8,290 bases of DNA from positions 1 to 8,290 of the forward strand of contig JAEZPL010000386.1 in the NCBI GenBank assembly GCA_023413605.1. The letters run 5' to 3'. The stretch's first letter is position 1. The number at the start of each line of letters is the position of its first letter. The DNA comes from Pseudomonadota bacterium (GTDB lineage Bacteria > Pseudomonadota > Alphaproteobacteria > Azospirillales > Azospirillaceae). Shown piece by piece: positions 1 through 6,783 of this stretch. Position numbers and translations under genes: made by a program. A model generated the notes under the pieces. The model did not search any database. It was not told where the DNA came from and was given only the letters and a program-made list of their open reading frames with translations.

Positions 1-724
1 AGGCGGGCCTCGGCCACCTGCTCCGGCGTCGGGGTCAGGGCTTCGTTGATCGCGGGGATCTGGCGGGGGTGGATGGCCGCCTTGGCGGTGAAGCCCATGC
101 GCACCGCCGCCGCGACCTCGGCCCGCAGCCCCGCCTCGTCGTTCAGCGCGAAGAAGGGGGAGTCGATGGCGGCGATGCCGGCCAGCGCCGCCGCGTTCAC
201 CACGCAAGACCGGGCGCGCAGCAGCGGTTCCCACGCGACCTCCGCCCCCAGGTCGGCGGCGAGGTCGGCCGCGCCGAAGAACAGCGCGTCCAGCCGGGGC
301 GTGGCCTGCGCGATGGCCTCCACCATCGCGACGCCGCGCGCGCTTTCGATGAGCGCCACGAGGCGGGTGGCCTTCCCGGCCTCCGTCAGCAGCCCGTCGA
401 TCAGGCGCAGCGTGTCGGCGGAGTCCGTCTTCGGCACCAGGATCAGGTCCGGCTGCGCGGGCGAGCGGACCAGCGCCACCAGATCCTCCAGCCCGAAGGC
501 GGTGGTCGGCGCGTTGATGCGCAGCACCCGGACGATGCGCCCGTCACCGGGCGTCGCATCCAGCCGAGCGCCGTCTGCCGCGCCGCCGCCTTGTCGGCGG
601 GGGCGACGGCGTCCTCCAGATCGACGATCAGCGCGTCGGCCCCGGCCTCCGCCGCGCGGTCGAAGCGGTCGGGTTTCGTGGCCGGGGTGAACAGCCAGCT
701 GCGGCGGCGGGTGGGGGCCGCCAT
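1..724 (-). pseudogene. CitE/HpcH-family CoA ester lyase, probable (S)-citramalyl-CoA lyase; frameshifted, 3' end outside window
   Basis: Predicted to cleave citramalyl-CoA (or a related malyl-CoA) into acetyl-CoA and pyruvate, the last step of the pathway this operon suggests. The first ~55 residues carry the family start: WLFTPATKPDRF, then DALIVDLEDAVAPADKAAAR. That frame then drifts into unrelated sequence and stops at 443. From about 563 leftwards, another minus frame is open to the window edge and continues the family without a gap: VRVLRINAPTTAFGLEDL (substrate-binding Arg region), ILVPKTDS, LIESARGV (metal-ligand Glu), LFFGAADLAADLG (metal-ligand Asp), and GFTAKAAIHPRQI. One missing base at about 560-577 explains the shift. 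About 242 residues are visible of a family usually near 280, so the C-terminus lies off the edge. ATG at 724 has GGAGG 8 nt upstream and overlaps the methyltransferase stop by one base; GTG at 727 is an alternative. It may be a pseudogene or a sequencing error. Substrate is inferred from context. Confidence 0.85.
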
Positions 725-1407
725 CACGGCAGCCTCCGGAACACCATGCGGCGCATGGGCTGGTCGAAGGCGGTCATGCCGTCGCCCTCCACCCGGCCGT
801 TGGCCGCGAAGCGCCGCCGCATCTCCGCCTCGACCGCAGGAAGCCGTTCCTGCCGGGCGGGGTCCACGGCGACGACGTGAGCGAGGTAATGGTCGGCGTC
901 GCGGTAGCGGACCACCGTCGTGTAAACGGTCTCGTCCACCTCCTCCAGCGGCAGCGGGGGATGCTTCAGCGTGTCGTAGGCGGCGGCGCGCACCTCCGTC
1001 TCGTCCTCGATGGGGAGGAACACCTGGAAGTAGCCGCCCTCCGCGATGGGCTCCACGACGACCTGCGCGCCGCCGGGCTTCAGCACCCGCGCCGCCTCGG
1101 CCAGCGCGTCGGCCATGACCGGCAGCGGCAGGTGGTGGAAGCTGTTGGAATAGACCACGGCGTCCACCGACGCGTCGTCCAGCGGCAGCGCCTCGCCCTT
1201 GCCGACGCGGTAGGAGGCACCCTCCACCGGATCGGCCTTGCGGGCGCGGGCGAGCTGGCCCTCGCTGATCTCCACGCCGATGGCCTGCGCGCCTTGCGTT
1301 GCGAAATGGCGCGTCAGCGATCCGTCGCCGCAGCCGACGTCCACCACCGTCCGGCCCTTCGCGTCCAGCACCTCGGCGAGCGCCTCCTTCAAGGTCATGC
1401 GGAGCAT
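724..1407 (-). CDS. Class I SAM-dependent methyltransferase
   Basis: A 227-residue cytoplasmic protein with the Rossmann-fold methyltransferase pattern. Motif I is VVDVGCGDGS at residues 21-30, the SAM-binding loop. An acidic residue ends strand 2 in GVEIS (Glu46). Motif VDAVVYSNSFHHLP spans about 81-94, and VLKPGG is at 108-113 before strand 5. This matches the Methyltransf_11/UbiE-like group; the substrate cannot be read from the sequence. The ATG at 1407 shares one base with the hydratase stop (TGATG) and has GGAGG 7 nt upstream; a GTG directly before it (1410) is a possible start. It sits between the hydratase and the lyase with overlaps at both ends, so it is surely co-transcribed and probably translationally coupled. 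No methylation step is known in the C5-dicarboxylyl-CoA route, so its presence is odd. It might methylate a free dicarboxylate (compare trans-aconitate methyltransferase), but that is speculation. Confidence 0.9.
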   Translation of the reverse strand: MLRMTLKEALAEVLDAKGRTVVDVGCGDGSLTRHFATQGAQAIGVEISEGQLARARKADPVEGASYRVGKGEALPLDDASVDAVVYSNSFHHLPLPVMADALAEAARVLKPGGAQVVVEPIAEGGYFQVFLPIEDETEVRAAAYDTLKHPPLPLEEVDETVYTTVVRYRDADHYLAHVVAVDPARQERLPAVEAEMRRRFAANGRVEGDGMTAFDQPMRRMVFRRLP

Positions 1408-2243
1408 CACGCGGCCTCCAGCTCGGCGGTCATGGCGACCTGGCCCGTGTGGTCGAGCGCCCAGAGCGACGCCCCGCCCACGCGCGGCGCGCCGCACAGC
1501 GTGAAGGGGTGCACGTCGAACAGCGGCCGGCGGGCGCGGAAGCGGAAGCCGGTGACCAGCGCCCCCGGATTTTCGCGCAGGAACAGGTCCACCAGCAGGG
1601 TCGCGGTCAGCGGCCCGTGCACGATCAGGCCCGGATAGCCCTCCACCTCCTCGCAATACTTGCGGTCATAATGGATGCGGTGGCCGTTGAAGGTCAGGGC
1701 GGAGAAGCGGAACAGCAGCACCGGGTCCGGCACCATCGGGCGGCGCCACACGGCCTCCGGCGCGGGTTCGGACGGCGGCGGCGCCTCGCCGGGCTTGGGC
1801 GCCTCGCGGTAGACGATGTCGTGGATCTCGCGGACGGCGAGGCCGGCCTCGGTCATCACCTCGTGCACCACCTTCACGAAGACCATCTCGCCCGACCGCC
1901 CGCTCTTGTGCTGCACGTCGCCGATGGTGGAGCGGCGGCGCAGCGCCTCGCCCGTGCGGATCGGGGCCACGAATTCCAGCTGGCCGCCGGCCCACATGCG
2001 GCGCGGCAGCGGCACCGGCGGCAGGAAGCCTCCGCGGTGCGGGTGGCCGTCCTCGGCGATCTCGCGTTGCGGCGCCTTGGGCAGGAAGTAGAGCCAGTGG
2101 CCGAGCGGCGGAAGCTCGCCCGCGCGCCACGGCGGGTCGAGATGGTCGAGCGTCGCGGCCAGCCCCGCCAGCGGGGCCGCCGTGGCGACGTCCAGATGTT
2201 CGTCCTCGCGGCCGATCCAGTCCTTCAGATGATCGAAACTCAT
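1407..2243 (-). CDS. HTD2/MaoC-type hot-dog hydratase, probable itaconyl-CoA / mesaconyl-C4-CoA hydratase
   Basis: A 278-residue double hot-dog hydratase. The C-terminal half holds the HTD2-type signature FSALTFNGHRIHYD (180-193) followed by YPGLIVHGPL (203-212), which contribute the active site and substrate tunnel. The N-terminal half, with GGQLEFVAPIRTGE around 86-99, is the partner hot-dog. Length and motifs match the group containing mesaconyl-C4-CoA hydratase (Meh) of the 3-hydroxypropionate bi-cycle and itaconyl-CoA hydratase (Ich) of itaconate degradation. Both add water to give citramalyl-CoA. The sequence alone does not separate the two; a CoA-transferase upstream and a citramalyl-CoA lyase-like gene downstream support either. 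ATG at 2243 overlaps the CoA-transferase stop by four bases (ATGA), with AAGGAG 8 nt upstream, which suggests translational coupling. Other HTD2-like hydratases with unrelated substrates exist, so substrate is less certain than fold. Confidence 0.87.
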   Translation of the reverse strand: MSFDHLKDWIGREDEHLDVATAAPLAGLAATLDHLDPPWRAGELPPLGHWLYFLPKAPQREIAEDGHPHRGGFLPPVPLPRRMWAGGQLEFVAPIRTGEALRRRSTIGDVQHKSGRSGEMVFVKVVHEVMTEAGLAVREIHDIVYREAPKPGEAPPPSEPAPEAVWRRPMVPDPVLLFRFSALTFNGHRIHYDRKYCEEVEGYPGLIVHGPLTATLLVDLFLRENPGALVTGFRFRARRPLFDVHPFTLCGAPRVGGASLWALDHTGQVAMTAELEAA

Positions 2244-3367
2244 GCGGCGAACTCCTTGCGCAGAGCCTCGGTGTGCTGGCCGACGGCGGGCACCGGGCGG
2301 GGTTGGAAGGTCTCGCCGCTCCAGCGCGGCGGCGGGGCGACGGCGCTGACCGGCCCGGTGGGGGTGTCGACCTCGATGCGGCGCAGCTGGCTGTGCGCCG
2401 ACAGGTCGGCCACGCTGTTCAGCGAGCCGAAGGCGATGCGCGCCCGGCGCAGCCGTTCCGTCGCCTGCGCGCGGTCCAGCGTCGCGAAGAAGGCGCCGAC
2501 CGCCCCGTCCAGCTCCGGCCGGTTGGCGACGCGCAGCGTGTTGGAGACGAAGCGGGGATCGATGGCTAGCTCCGGCTGCTCCAGCACCTCGGCGCAGAAG
2601 GTCTTCCACTCCCGCTCGTTCTGGATGGAGATGACCACCGTGTGCCCGTCCGACAGGGCGAAGGCGCCGTAGGGCGCGATGGACGGGTGGTTCAGCCCGA
2701 CGCGCTGCGGCGCCTTGCCGGCGTAGTCCTGGTGCAGCAGCGGCACGGTCATCCAATCGGCGATGGAATCGAACAGGGACACGGCGACGCCGCGCCCCCT
2801 GCCCGTCCGTTCCCGCTCGAACAGCGCCTGGAGCACGGCGGTGTGGGCGTACATGCCGCAGGCGATGTCGGCCACCGACACGCCGACGCGGCCCGGCGCC
2901 TCCGGCGCGCCGGTGATGGAGGCCAGCCCCGTCTCGCTCTGCACCAGCAGGTCGTAGGCCTTCATGTCGCGGTAGGGGCCATCCTCCCCATAGCCGCTGA
3001 TGTCCACGGTGATCAGCCGCGGGTAGCGGTCGCGCAGCGCCGCGGAGCCGAACCCCGCGCGCTCCGCCGCACCGGGGGCGAGGTTCTGGACGAACACGTC
3101 GGCCTTCGCCAGCACGCGGTGCAGGAAGGCCGCGTCGCCCTCGTCCTTGATGTCGAGGACGAGGGATTCCTTGCCGCGGTTGAGCCAGACGAAATAGGCG
3201 CTCTCGCCGTGGGCCACATGGTCGTAGTTGCGGGCGAAGTCGCCCTCCGGCCGTTCGATCTTGATGACGCGGGCGCCCGCGTCGGCCAGCCGCGACGTGC
3301 AATAGGGGGCCGCCACCGCCTGTTCCAGCGCGACGACCGTGATGCCCTCAAGTGGAAGGTTGCTCAT
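2240..3367 (-). CDS. Class III CoA-transferase (CaiB/BaiF family), probable itaconate/mesaconate-type dicarboxylate CoA-transferase
   Basis: A 375-residue cytoplasmic CoA-transferase expected to move CoA, perhaps from succinyl-CoA, onto a dicarboxylate. Family hallmarks in order: VVALEQAVAAP (11-21), ADAGARVIKIERPEGDFAR (28-46), LNRGKESLVLDIK (62-74), DVFVQNLAPGAAERAG (90-105), KAYDLLVQSETGL (136-148), and VGVSVADIACGMYA (161-174). Asp167 in the last motif occupies the nucleophilic Asp position of this family, equivalent to Asp169 of formyl-CoA transferase. The motifs recall succinyl-CoA:itaconate and succinyl-CoA:mesaconate transferases, from memory rather than alignment. It starts 10 bases after the dehydrogenase stop and overlaps the hydratase start by four bases. 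The ribosome-binding site is weak; a 7-bp tandem duplication (3362-3380) covers the start. Substrate is inferred from the downstream hydratase and lyase; family membership is firm. Confidence 0.92.
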   Translation of the reverse strand: MSNLPLEGITVVALEQAVAAPYCTSRLADAGARVIKIERPEGDFARNYDHVAHGESAYFVWLNRGKESLVLDIKDEGDAAFLHRVLAKADVFVQNLAPGAAERAGFGSAALRDRYPRLITVDISGYGEDGPYRDMKAYDLLVQSETGLASITGAPEAPGRVGVSVADIACGMYAHTAVLQALFERERTGRGRGVAVSLFDSIADWMTVPLLHQDYAGKAPQRVGLNHPSIAPYGAFALSDGHTVVISIQNEREWKTFCAEVLEQPELAIDPRFVSNTLRVANRPELDGAVGAFFATLDRAQATERLRRARIAFGSLNSVADLSAHSQLRRIEVDTPTGPVSAVAPPPRWSGETFQPRPVPAVGQHTEALRKEFAA

Positions 3368-3380
3368 AGCTCATAGCTCA
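3362..3380. repeat. 7-bp tandem repeat spanning the CoA-transferase start and the dehydrogenase stop
   Basis: The unit GCTCATA occurs 2.7 times in a row. On the coding (minus) strand it creates two ATGs 7 bases apart. The one at 3374 opens only an 8-codon frame; the one at 3367 begins the CoA-transferase. No convincing Shine-Dalgarno precedes either. One copy fewer would leave the usual 3-base spacing between stop and start, so this looks like a recent slippage duplication that changed the spacing. Confidence 0.7.
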
Positions 3381-4547
3381 GAAGGACTTCGGCATCTGGA
3401 GCACGTGCGTGCCCACGTGGGAGAGGATCAGGTTCGTCGAAATCGGAGCGACCTGGTAGAGGCGCGTTTCGCGGAACTTGCGCTCGATGTCGTATTCCTC
3501 GGCGAAGCCGAATCCGCCGTGCGTCTGCAGGCAGGTGTCGGCGGCGCGCCAGGACGCTTCCGAGGCCAGCATCTTCGCCATGTTGGCTTCCGTGCCGCAG
3601 GGCAGGCCGGCGTCGAACATCGATGCCGCCTTCTGAACCATCAGGTTCGCGGCCTCCGTCTCCACATAGTTGCGGGCGATGGGGAACTGGATGCCCTGGT
3701 TGGCGCCGATGGGGCGGCCGAACACCTCCCGCTCCCGCGCGTAGGCGGAGGCGCGGTCGATGAAGAAGCGCGCGTCGCCGATGCATTCCGACGCGATCAG
3801 GATGCGTTCCGCGTTCATGCCGTCCAGGATGTAGCGGAAGCCCTTGCCCTCCTGCCCGACCAGATTCTCCGCCGGAACCTCCAGGTTGTCGAAGAACAGC
3901 TCGGTGGTGGCGTGGTTGATCATGGTGCGGATCGGCCGGATGGTCAGGCCGTTGCCCACCGCCTTGCGCAGATCCACCAGCAGGACGCTCATCCCCTCCG
4001 TCGGCTTGACTGATTCATCGCGGGGGGTGGTGCGGCACAGCAGGACCATCAGGTCGCTGTGCTCGGCGCGCGAGATCCAGACCTTCTGGCCGTTGACGAT
4101 GTATTTGTCGCCTTCACGCCTGGCGAAGGTGCGGATGCGGGTGGTGTCGGTGCCGCTGGTCGGCTCCGTCACGCCGAAGGCCTGGAGGCGCAGCGTGCCC
4201 TCCGCGATGCCCGGCAGGCAGGCCCGCTTCTGCGCCTCGCTGCCGTGCCGCAGGATGGTGCCCATCGTGTACATCTGCGCGTGGCAGGCGCCGCCGTTGC
4301 AGCCCGAGCGGTGGATCTCCTCCAGGATCGCCGTCGCCGCCCCCAGCCCGAGGCCGGAGCCGCCGTATTCCTCCGGGATCAGCACCGACAGGAAGCCGCT
4401 TTCCGTCAGCGCGCGCACGAACTCCGTGGGGTAGGCGCGATCCGCGTCCAGCCTGCGCCAATACTCGCCCGGAAAGCGCGCGCACAGCTTGCGCACCGCC
4501 TCGCGGATGTCGGGGAAGGTTTCGTCCTGCGGGGTTGCGACCGTCAT
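3378..4547 (-). CDS. Acyl-CoA dehydrogenase, FAD-dependent, first gene of the minus-strand operon
   Basis: A 389-residue flavoprotein expected to introduce an alpha-beta double bond into an acyl-CoA and pass electrons to ETF. Domains in order: N-terminal helical domain (about 10-120), with VLIPEEYGGSGLGLG at 55-69; middle beta domain with FGVTEPTSGTDTT (124-136) and YIVNGQKVWIS (149-159); C-terminal helical domain with REVFGRPIGANQGIQF (273-288), and QTHGGFGFAEEYDIERKFRE (341-360). At the usual MCAD catalytic Glu position (YEGT) there is Pro368 (QVAPIS). Glu247 in GMNAER sits where isovaleryl-CoA dehydrogenase has its base, so activity is likely retained. ATG at 4547 has GGGAGGAA at 4558-4551. 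A similar dehydrogenase accompanies itaconate-degradation genes in Pseudomonas aeruginosa, where its role is also unclear. It opens the operon, divergent from lysR. Confidence 0.93.
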   Translation of the reverse strand: MTVATPQDETFPDIREAVRKLCARFPGEYWRRLDADRAYPTEFVRALTESGFLSVLIPEEYGGSGLGLGAATAILEEIHRSGCNGGACHAQMYTMGTILRHGSEAQKRACLPGIAEGTLRLQAFGVTEPTSGTDTTRIRTFARREGDKYIVNGQKVWISRAEHSDLMVLLCRTTPRDESVKPTEGMSVLLVDLRKAVGNGLTIRPIRTMINHATTELFFDNLEVPAENLVGQEGKGFRYILDGMNAERILIASECIGDARFFIDRASAYAREREVFGRPIGANQGIQFPIARNYVETEAANLMVQKAASMFDAGLPCGTEANMAKMLASEASWRAADTCLQTHGGFGFAEEYDIERKFRETRLYQVAPISTNLILSHVGTHVLQMPKSF

Positions 4548-4587
4548 TGTTTCCTCCCGGCTGCTCGGCCAATTCCAGCTTTTCAGA

Positions 4588-4617
4588 ATGGTAGGGATCG
4601 GCTAAGGTATGCGTCAA
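4588..4617 (-). promoter_or_regulatory. Predicted sigma-70 promoter of the minus-strand operon
   Basis: On the minus strand, TTGACG (4617-4612) matches the -35 consensus at 5 of 6 bases. After an 18-base spacer comes TACCAT (4593-4588), which matches the -10 at 4 of 6. Transcription would start near 4580, leaving a leader of about 33 bases before the dehydrogenase ATG. The 8-bp dyad at 4618-4645 abuts the -35 box. Predicted from sequence only. Confidence 0.5.
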
Positions 4618-4645
4618 CGGAATAAATCATATAATTGTTATTCCG
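4618..4645. promoter_or_regulatory. Putative LysR-type regulator operator (perfect 8-bp inverted repeat)
   Basis: CGGAATAA (4618-4625) and TTATTCCG (4638-4645) are perfect inverted repeats separated by 12 AT-rich bases, in a GC-rich genome. The dyad is centred about 50 bases upstream of the predicted operon start and touches its -35 box, a usual place for LysR-type activators. It also covers the TATAAT hexamer facing lysR, as expected for autorepression. Binding by the adjacent LysR protein is inferred. Confidence 0.55.
4630..4635 (+). promoter_or_regulatory. Possible -10 element for lysR
   Basis: TATAAT, a perfect -10 hexamer, lies 43 bases upstream of the lysR ATG and inside the spacer of the 8-bp dyad. 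No good -35 is seen 16-18 bases upstream, so it may be a weak promoter. AT-rich sequence makes a chance match plausible. Confidence 0.35.
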
Positions 4646-4678
4646 ACGGGATATGGGCAGGAACGGAAGGTTTCAAAT

Positions 4679-5650
4679 ATGGACTTTCGACAGCTCGGCA
4701 ACTTCCTGCATGTGGCGGAATTGCAAAGCCTGTCGCGCGCCGCCGCCGTCCTGCGCGTGGCGCAACCCGCCCTGTCCCGCCAGATCAAGTCGCTTGAAGA
4801 GGAATTGGGCGTCCAGCTTCTGCAACGGCACGGCTGGGGCGTCACGCCGACGCCTGCCGGCCGGGTGCTGATGGAACACGCCCGCCGCGTGCTGAAGGAG
4901 GTCGGGGCCGCCCGCGACGCCGTGCAGGCCTACCAGATGGAGCCTTCGGGCAGCGTCACCTTCGGCACGCCGACCTCGCTGGGCTCGGTCATGCTGCCGG
5001 GGCTGACGGTGCAGTTCCGGCGGCAGGCCCCGAAGGTGCGGCTGCATCTGGTGGAGGGCTTCAGCGCCTCCATCCACGAATGGGTGCTGTCGGGCCGGCT
5101 GGATCTGGCCGTGCTGTACGAGACCAAGACCATGGGCAGCCTGACGATCACCCCGCTGCTGGAGGAATCCATGGTGCTGCTCGGCCCCGCCGGCCGCTTC
5201 GCCGCGGGTGCGGAGCTTGATTTGGCGGAGGTCGCGGGCCAGGACCTGATCCTGCCCGCCCGGCCGCACCGGCTGCGCCTGCTGGTGGATCAGGCCTTCG
5301 CGGAGCATGACCTGTCCTGCGAACCGATCGTGGAGGTGGACGCCCTGCCCGCCCTGATGGAGCTGGTGCGCATCGGCGAGGGCTGCACCCTGCTGCCCTT
5401 CTCCTGCGTGTCGGCCCTGGTGGCGGAGGGGCGGCTGAGCGCCGCCGCGGTCTTCCCGTCCATCCGCCGCTCGCTGGTGCTGGCCCGCCCGCCGGACCGC
5501 ATCCCGACCCCGGCATCCGAAGCGTTGGAGCGCGAGGTTCTCGCCTTCATCCGGGACCAGGCAGCCGCGCTGCGCTGGACCCTTCCCAAGGCCGTCGCCC
5601 TGTCACCCGACGAAGAAGCGGGCCAGGAAGCTGGAACAACGGCGGCATGA
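4679..5650 (+). CDS. LysR-family transcriptional regulator
   Basis: A 323-residue regulator. The N-terminal winged helix-turn-helix occupies about residues 2-60, with SLSRAAAVLRVAQPALSRQI (17-36) as the helix-turn-helix and LEEELGVQLLQRHGWGVTPT (39-58) as the wing. A linker helix follows to about 88. The effector-binding domain starts at GSVTFGTPTSLGS (91-103) and runs to about 295, with SGRLDLAVLYE (138-148) typical of its first lobe. The last ~25 residues look disordered. ATG at 4679 has GGAAGG 8 nt upstream. It is divergent from the acyl-CoA dehydrogenase operon, the classic LysR arrangement, and probably controls it in response to a pathway acid or CoA ester. Only 34 bases separate it from dctP, so the two may share a transcript. 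The ligand cannot be named from sequence. Confidence 0.95.
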   Translation: MDFRQLGNFLHVAELQSLSRAAAVLRVAQPALSRQIKSLEEELGVQLLQRHGWGVTPTPAGRVLMEHARRVLKEVGAARDAVQAYQMEPSGSVTFGTPTSLGSVMLPGLTVQFRRQAPKVRLHLVEGFSASIHEWVLSGRLDLAVLYETKTMGSLTITPLLEESMVLLGPAGRFAAGAELDLAEVAGQDLILPARPHRLRLLVDQAFAEHDLSCEPIVEVDALPALMELVRIGEGCTLLPFSCVSALVAEGRLSAAAVFPSIRRSLVLARPPDRIPTPASEALEREVLAFIRDQAAALRWTLPKAVALSPDEEAGQEAGTTAA

Positions 5651-5684
5651 TCCCAAAAAACCACGCGAATACACGGAGGAAACG

Positions 5685-6686
5685 ATGCGGAAACTTGCTG
5701 CGCTGACCCTGGGCACCGCGATGCTTCTCGTTGCCGGCGGGGCGTTCGCCGCGGACCAGATCGTCATCAAGTTCAGCCACGTGGTCACGCCCGACACGCC
5801 GAAGGGCAAGGGCGCCGACAAGTTCAAGGAACTGGCGGAAAAATACACGGAAGGCAAGGTCAAGGTCGAAGTCTACCCGAACAGCCAGCTCTACAAGGAC
5901 AAGGAGGAGCTGGAGGCGCTGCAACTCGGCGCCGTGCAGATGCTCGCCCCGTCGCTGGCCAAGTTCGGCCCGCTGGGCGTGAAGGAGTTCGAGGTCTTCG
6001 ACCTGCCCTACATCTTCCCCGACGAGAAGGTGCTCCAGCGCGTGGAGGACGGGCCGGTCGGCCAGAAGCTTTTCCAGAAGCTGGAGACCAAGGGCATCAA
6101 GGGGCTGGCCTTCTGGGACAACGGCTTCAAGGTGATGACCGCCAACAAGCCGCTGCGCAAGCCCGACGACTACAAGGGCGTGAAGCTGCGCATCCAGTCG
6201 TCGAAGGTGCTGGAATCGCAGATGCGCGCGCTGGGCGCACTGCCGCAGGTGATGGCTTTCTCCGAAGTCTATCAGGCGATGCAGACCGGCGTCGTGGACG
6301 GCAACGAGAACACGCCCTCCAACGTCTACACCCAGAAAATGCACGAGGTGCAGAAGTACCTGACCGTCACCAACCACGGCTACATCGGCTACGCGGTCAT
6401 CACCAACAAGAAGTTCTGGGACGGCCTGCCGGCCGACGTGCGCACGCAGCTTGAGCGCGCGATGAAGGAATCGACCCAGCTCGCCAACGCCATCGCCCAG
6501 AAGGAGAACGAGGACGCGCTGGCCGGCATCAAGGCCGCCGGCAAGACCGAGATCATCACCCTGACCCCCGACGAGAAGAAGGCCATGCGCACCGCCCTTC
6601 TGCCCGTCCACAAGGAGATGGAATCCCGCGTCGGCAAGGACCTGATCGAAGCGATCTACAAGGAAACCGAAGCCACCGGGCAGTGA
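5685..6686 (+). CDS. dctP: TRAP transporter periplasmic dicarboxylate-binding protein, DctP family
   Basis: A 333-residue secreted binding protein that would capture a carboxylate in the periplasm and deliver it to a DctQM-type membrane partner. The signal peptide is clear: MRK, a hydrophobic core to about residue 19, then AFA-AD with cleavage after residue 22. DctP hallmarks follow: IKFSHVVTPDTPKGKG (28-43), ELEALQLGAVQM (75-86), GVKLRIQ (165-171), where Arg169 is the usual carboxylate-binding Arg, FSEVYQAMQTGVVDGNENT (192-210), and YLTVTNHGYIGY (225-236). These are close to the C4-dicarboxylate DctP group, so a C4/C5 dicarboxylate fits. ATG at 5685 has GGAGGA 4 nt upstream. No dctQ or dctM gene follows; mct comes next after a REP pair, so the membrane parts must lie elsewhere. 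It is Lys-rich and otherwise composed like its neighbours. Confidence 0.93.
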   Translation: MRKLAALTLGTAMLLVAGGAFAADQIVIKFSHVVTPDTPKGKGADKFKELAEKYTEGKVKVEVYPNSQLYKDKEELEALQLGAVQMLAPSLAKFGPLGVKEFEVFDLPYIFPDEKVLQRVEDGPVGQKLFQKLETKGIKGLAFWDNGFKVMTANKPLRKPDDYKGVKLRIQSSKVLESQMRALGALPQVMAFSEVYQAMQTGVVDGNENTPSNVYTQKMHEVQKYLTVTNHGYIGYAVITNKKFWDGLPADVRTQLERAMKESTQLANAIAQKENEDALAGIKAAGKTEIITLTPDEKKAMRTALLPVHKEMESRVGKDLIEAIYKETEATGQ

Positions 6687-6705
6687 TCCTTCTCCACCCC
6701 CCATC

Positions 6706-6755
6706 CCCTCTCCCCCCCGGGGAGAGGGTTAGGGTGAGGGGGCGGCCGAAGGCCG
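6706..6755 (+). repeat. REP-like palindromic element, copy 1
   Basis: Two hairpins are joined by a G-rich linker. Hairpin A is CCCTCTCCCC (6706-6715), a 3-base loop, and GGGGAGAGGG (6719-6728). The linker reads TTAGGGTGAGGGGG. Hairpin B is CGGCC-GAA-GGCCG (6743-6755). It lies 20 bases after the dctP stop. There is no T-tract after the stem, so it is not a classical terminator, but it could stop or shield the dctP transcript end. Such elements are commonly dispersed in many copies in related genomes. Confidence 0.75.
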
Positions 6756-6783
6756 ACAACGCATGCTTATTGCAGCGCTTTAA

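Noticed and set aside
560..577. Programmed ribosomal frameshift in the lyase gene
   Set aside because: There is no slippery heptamer or evident downstream stimulator, and this enzyme family is not known to use recoding. Mutation or sequencing error is more likely.
46..1118. Plus-strand open frames opposite the lyase and methyltransferase
   Set aside because: They are Arg/Ala/Ser/Pro-rich with no domain; the minus strand holds recognisable enzyme motifs throughout.
4571..4592. Second imperfect dyad (CCAATTC ... GAATGG) in the divergent gap
   Set aside because: The arms do not match exactly, and it lies within or downstream of the predicted -10, so it is too weak to call as an operator.
5547..6704. 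Long open frame on the minus strand opposite dctP (about 385 codons)
   Set aside because: Its sequence is His/Leu/Val/Gly-rich without a recognisable domain, and the plus strand carries a clear DctP with signal peptide. It is an antisense shadow of GC-rich codon use.
6706..6728. Rho-independent terminator after dctP
   Set aside because: The 10-bp GC stem is strong but is followed by TTAGGG rather than a T-run, and it is part of a repeated element. Partial termination cannot be excluded.
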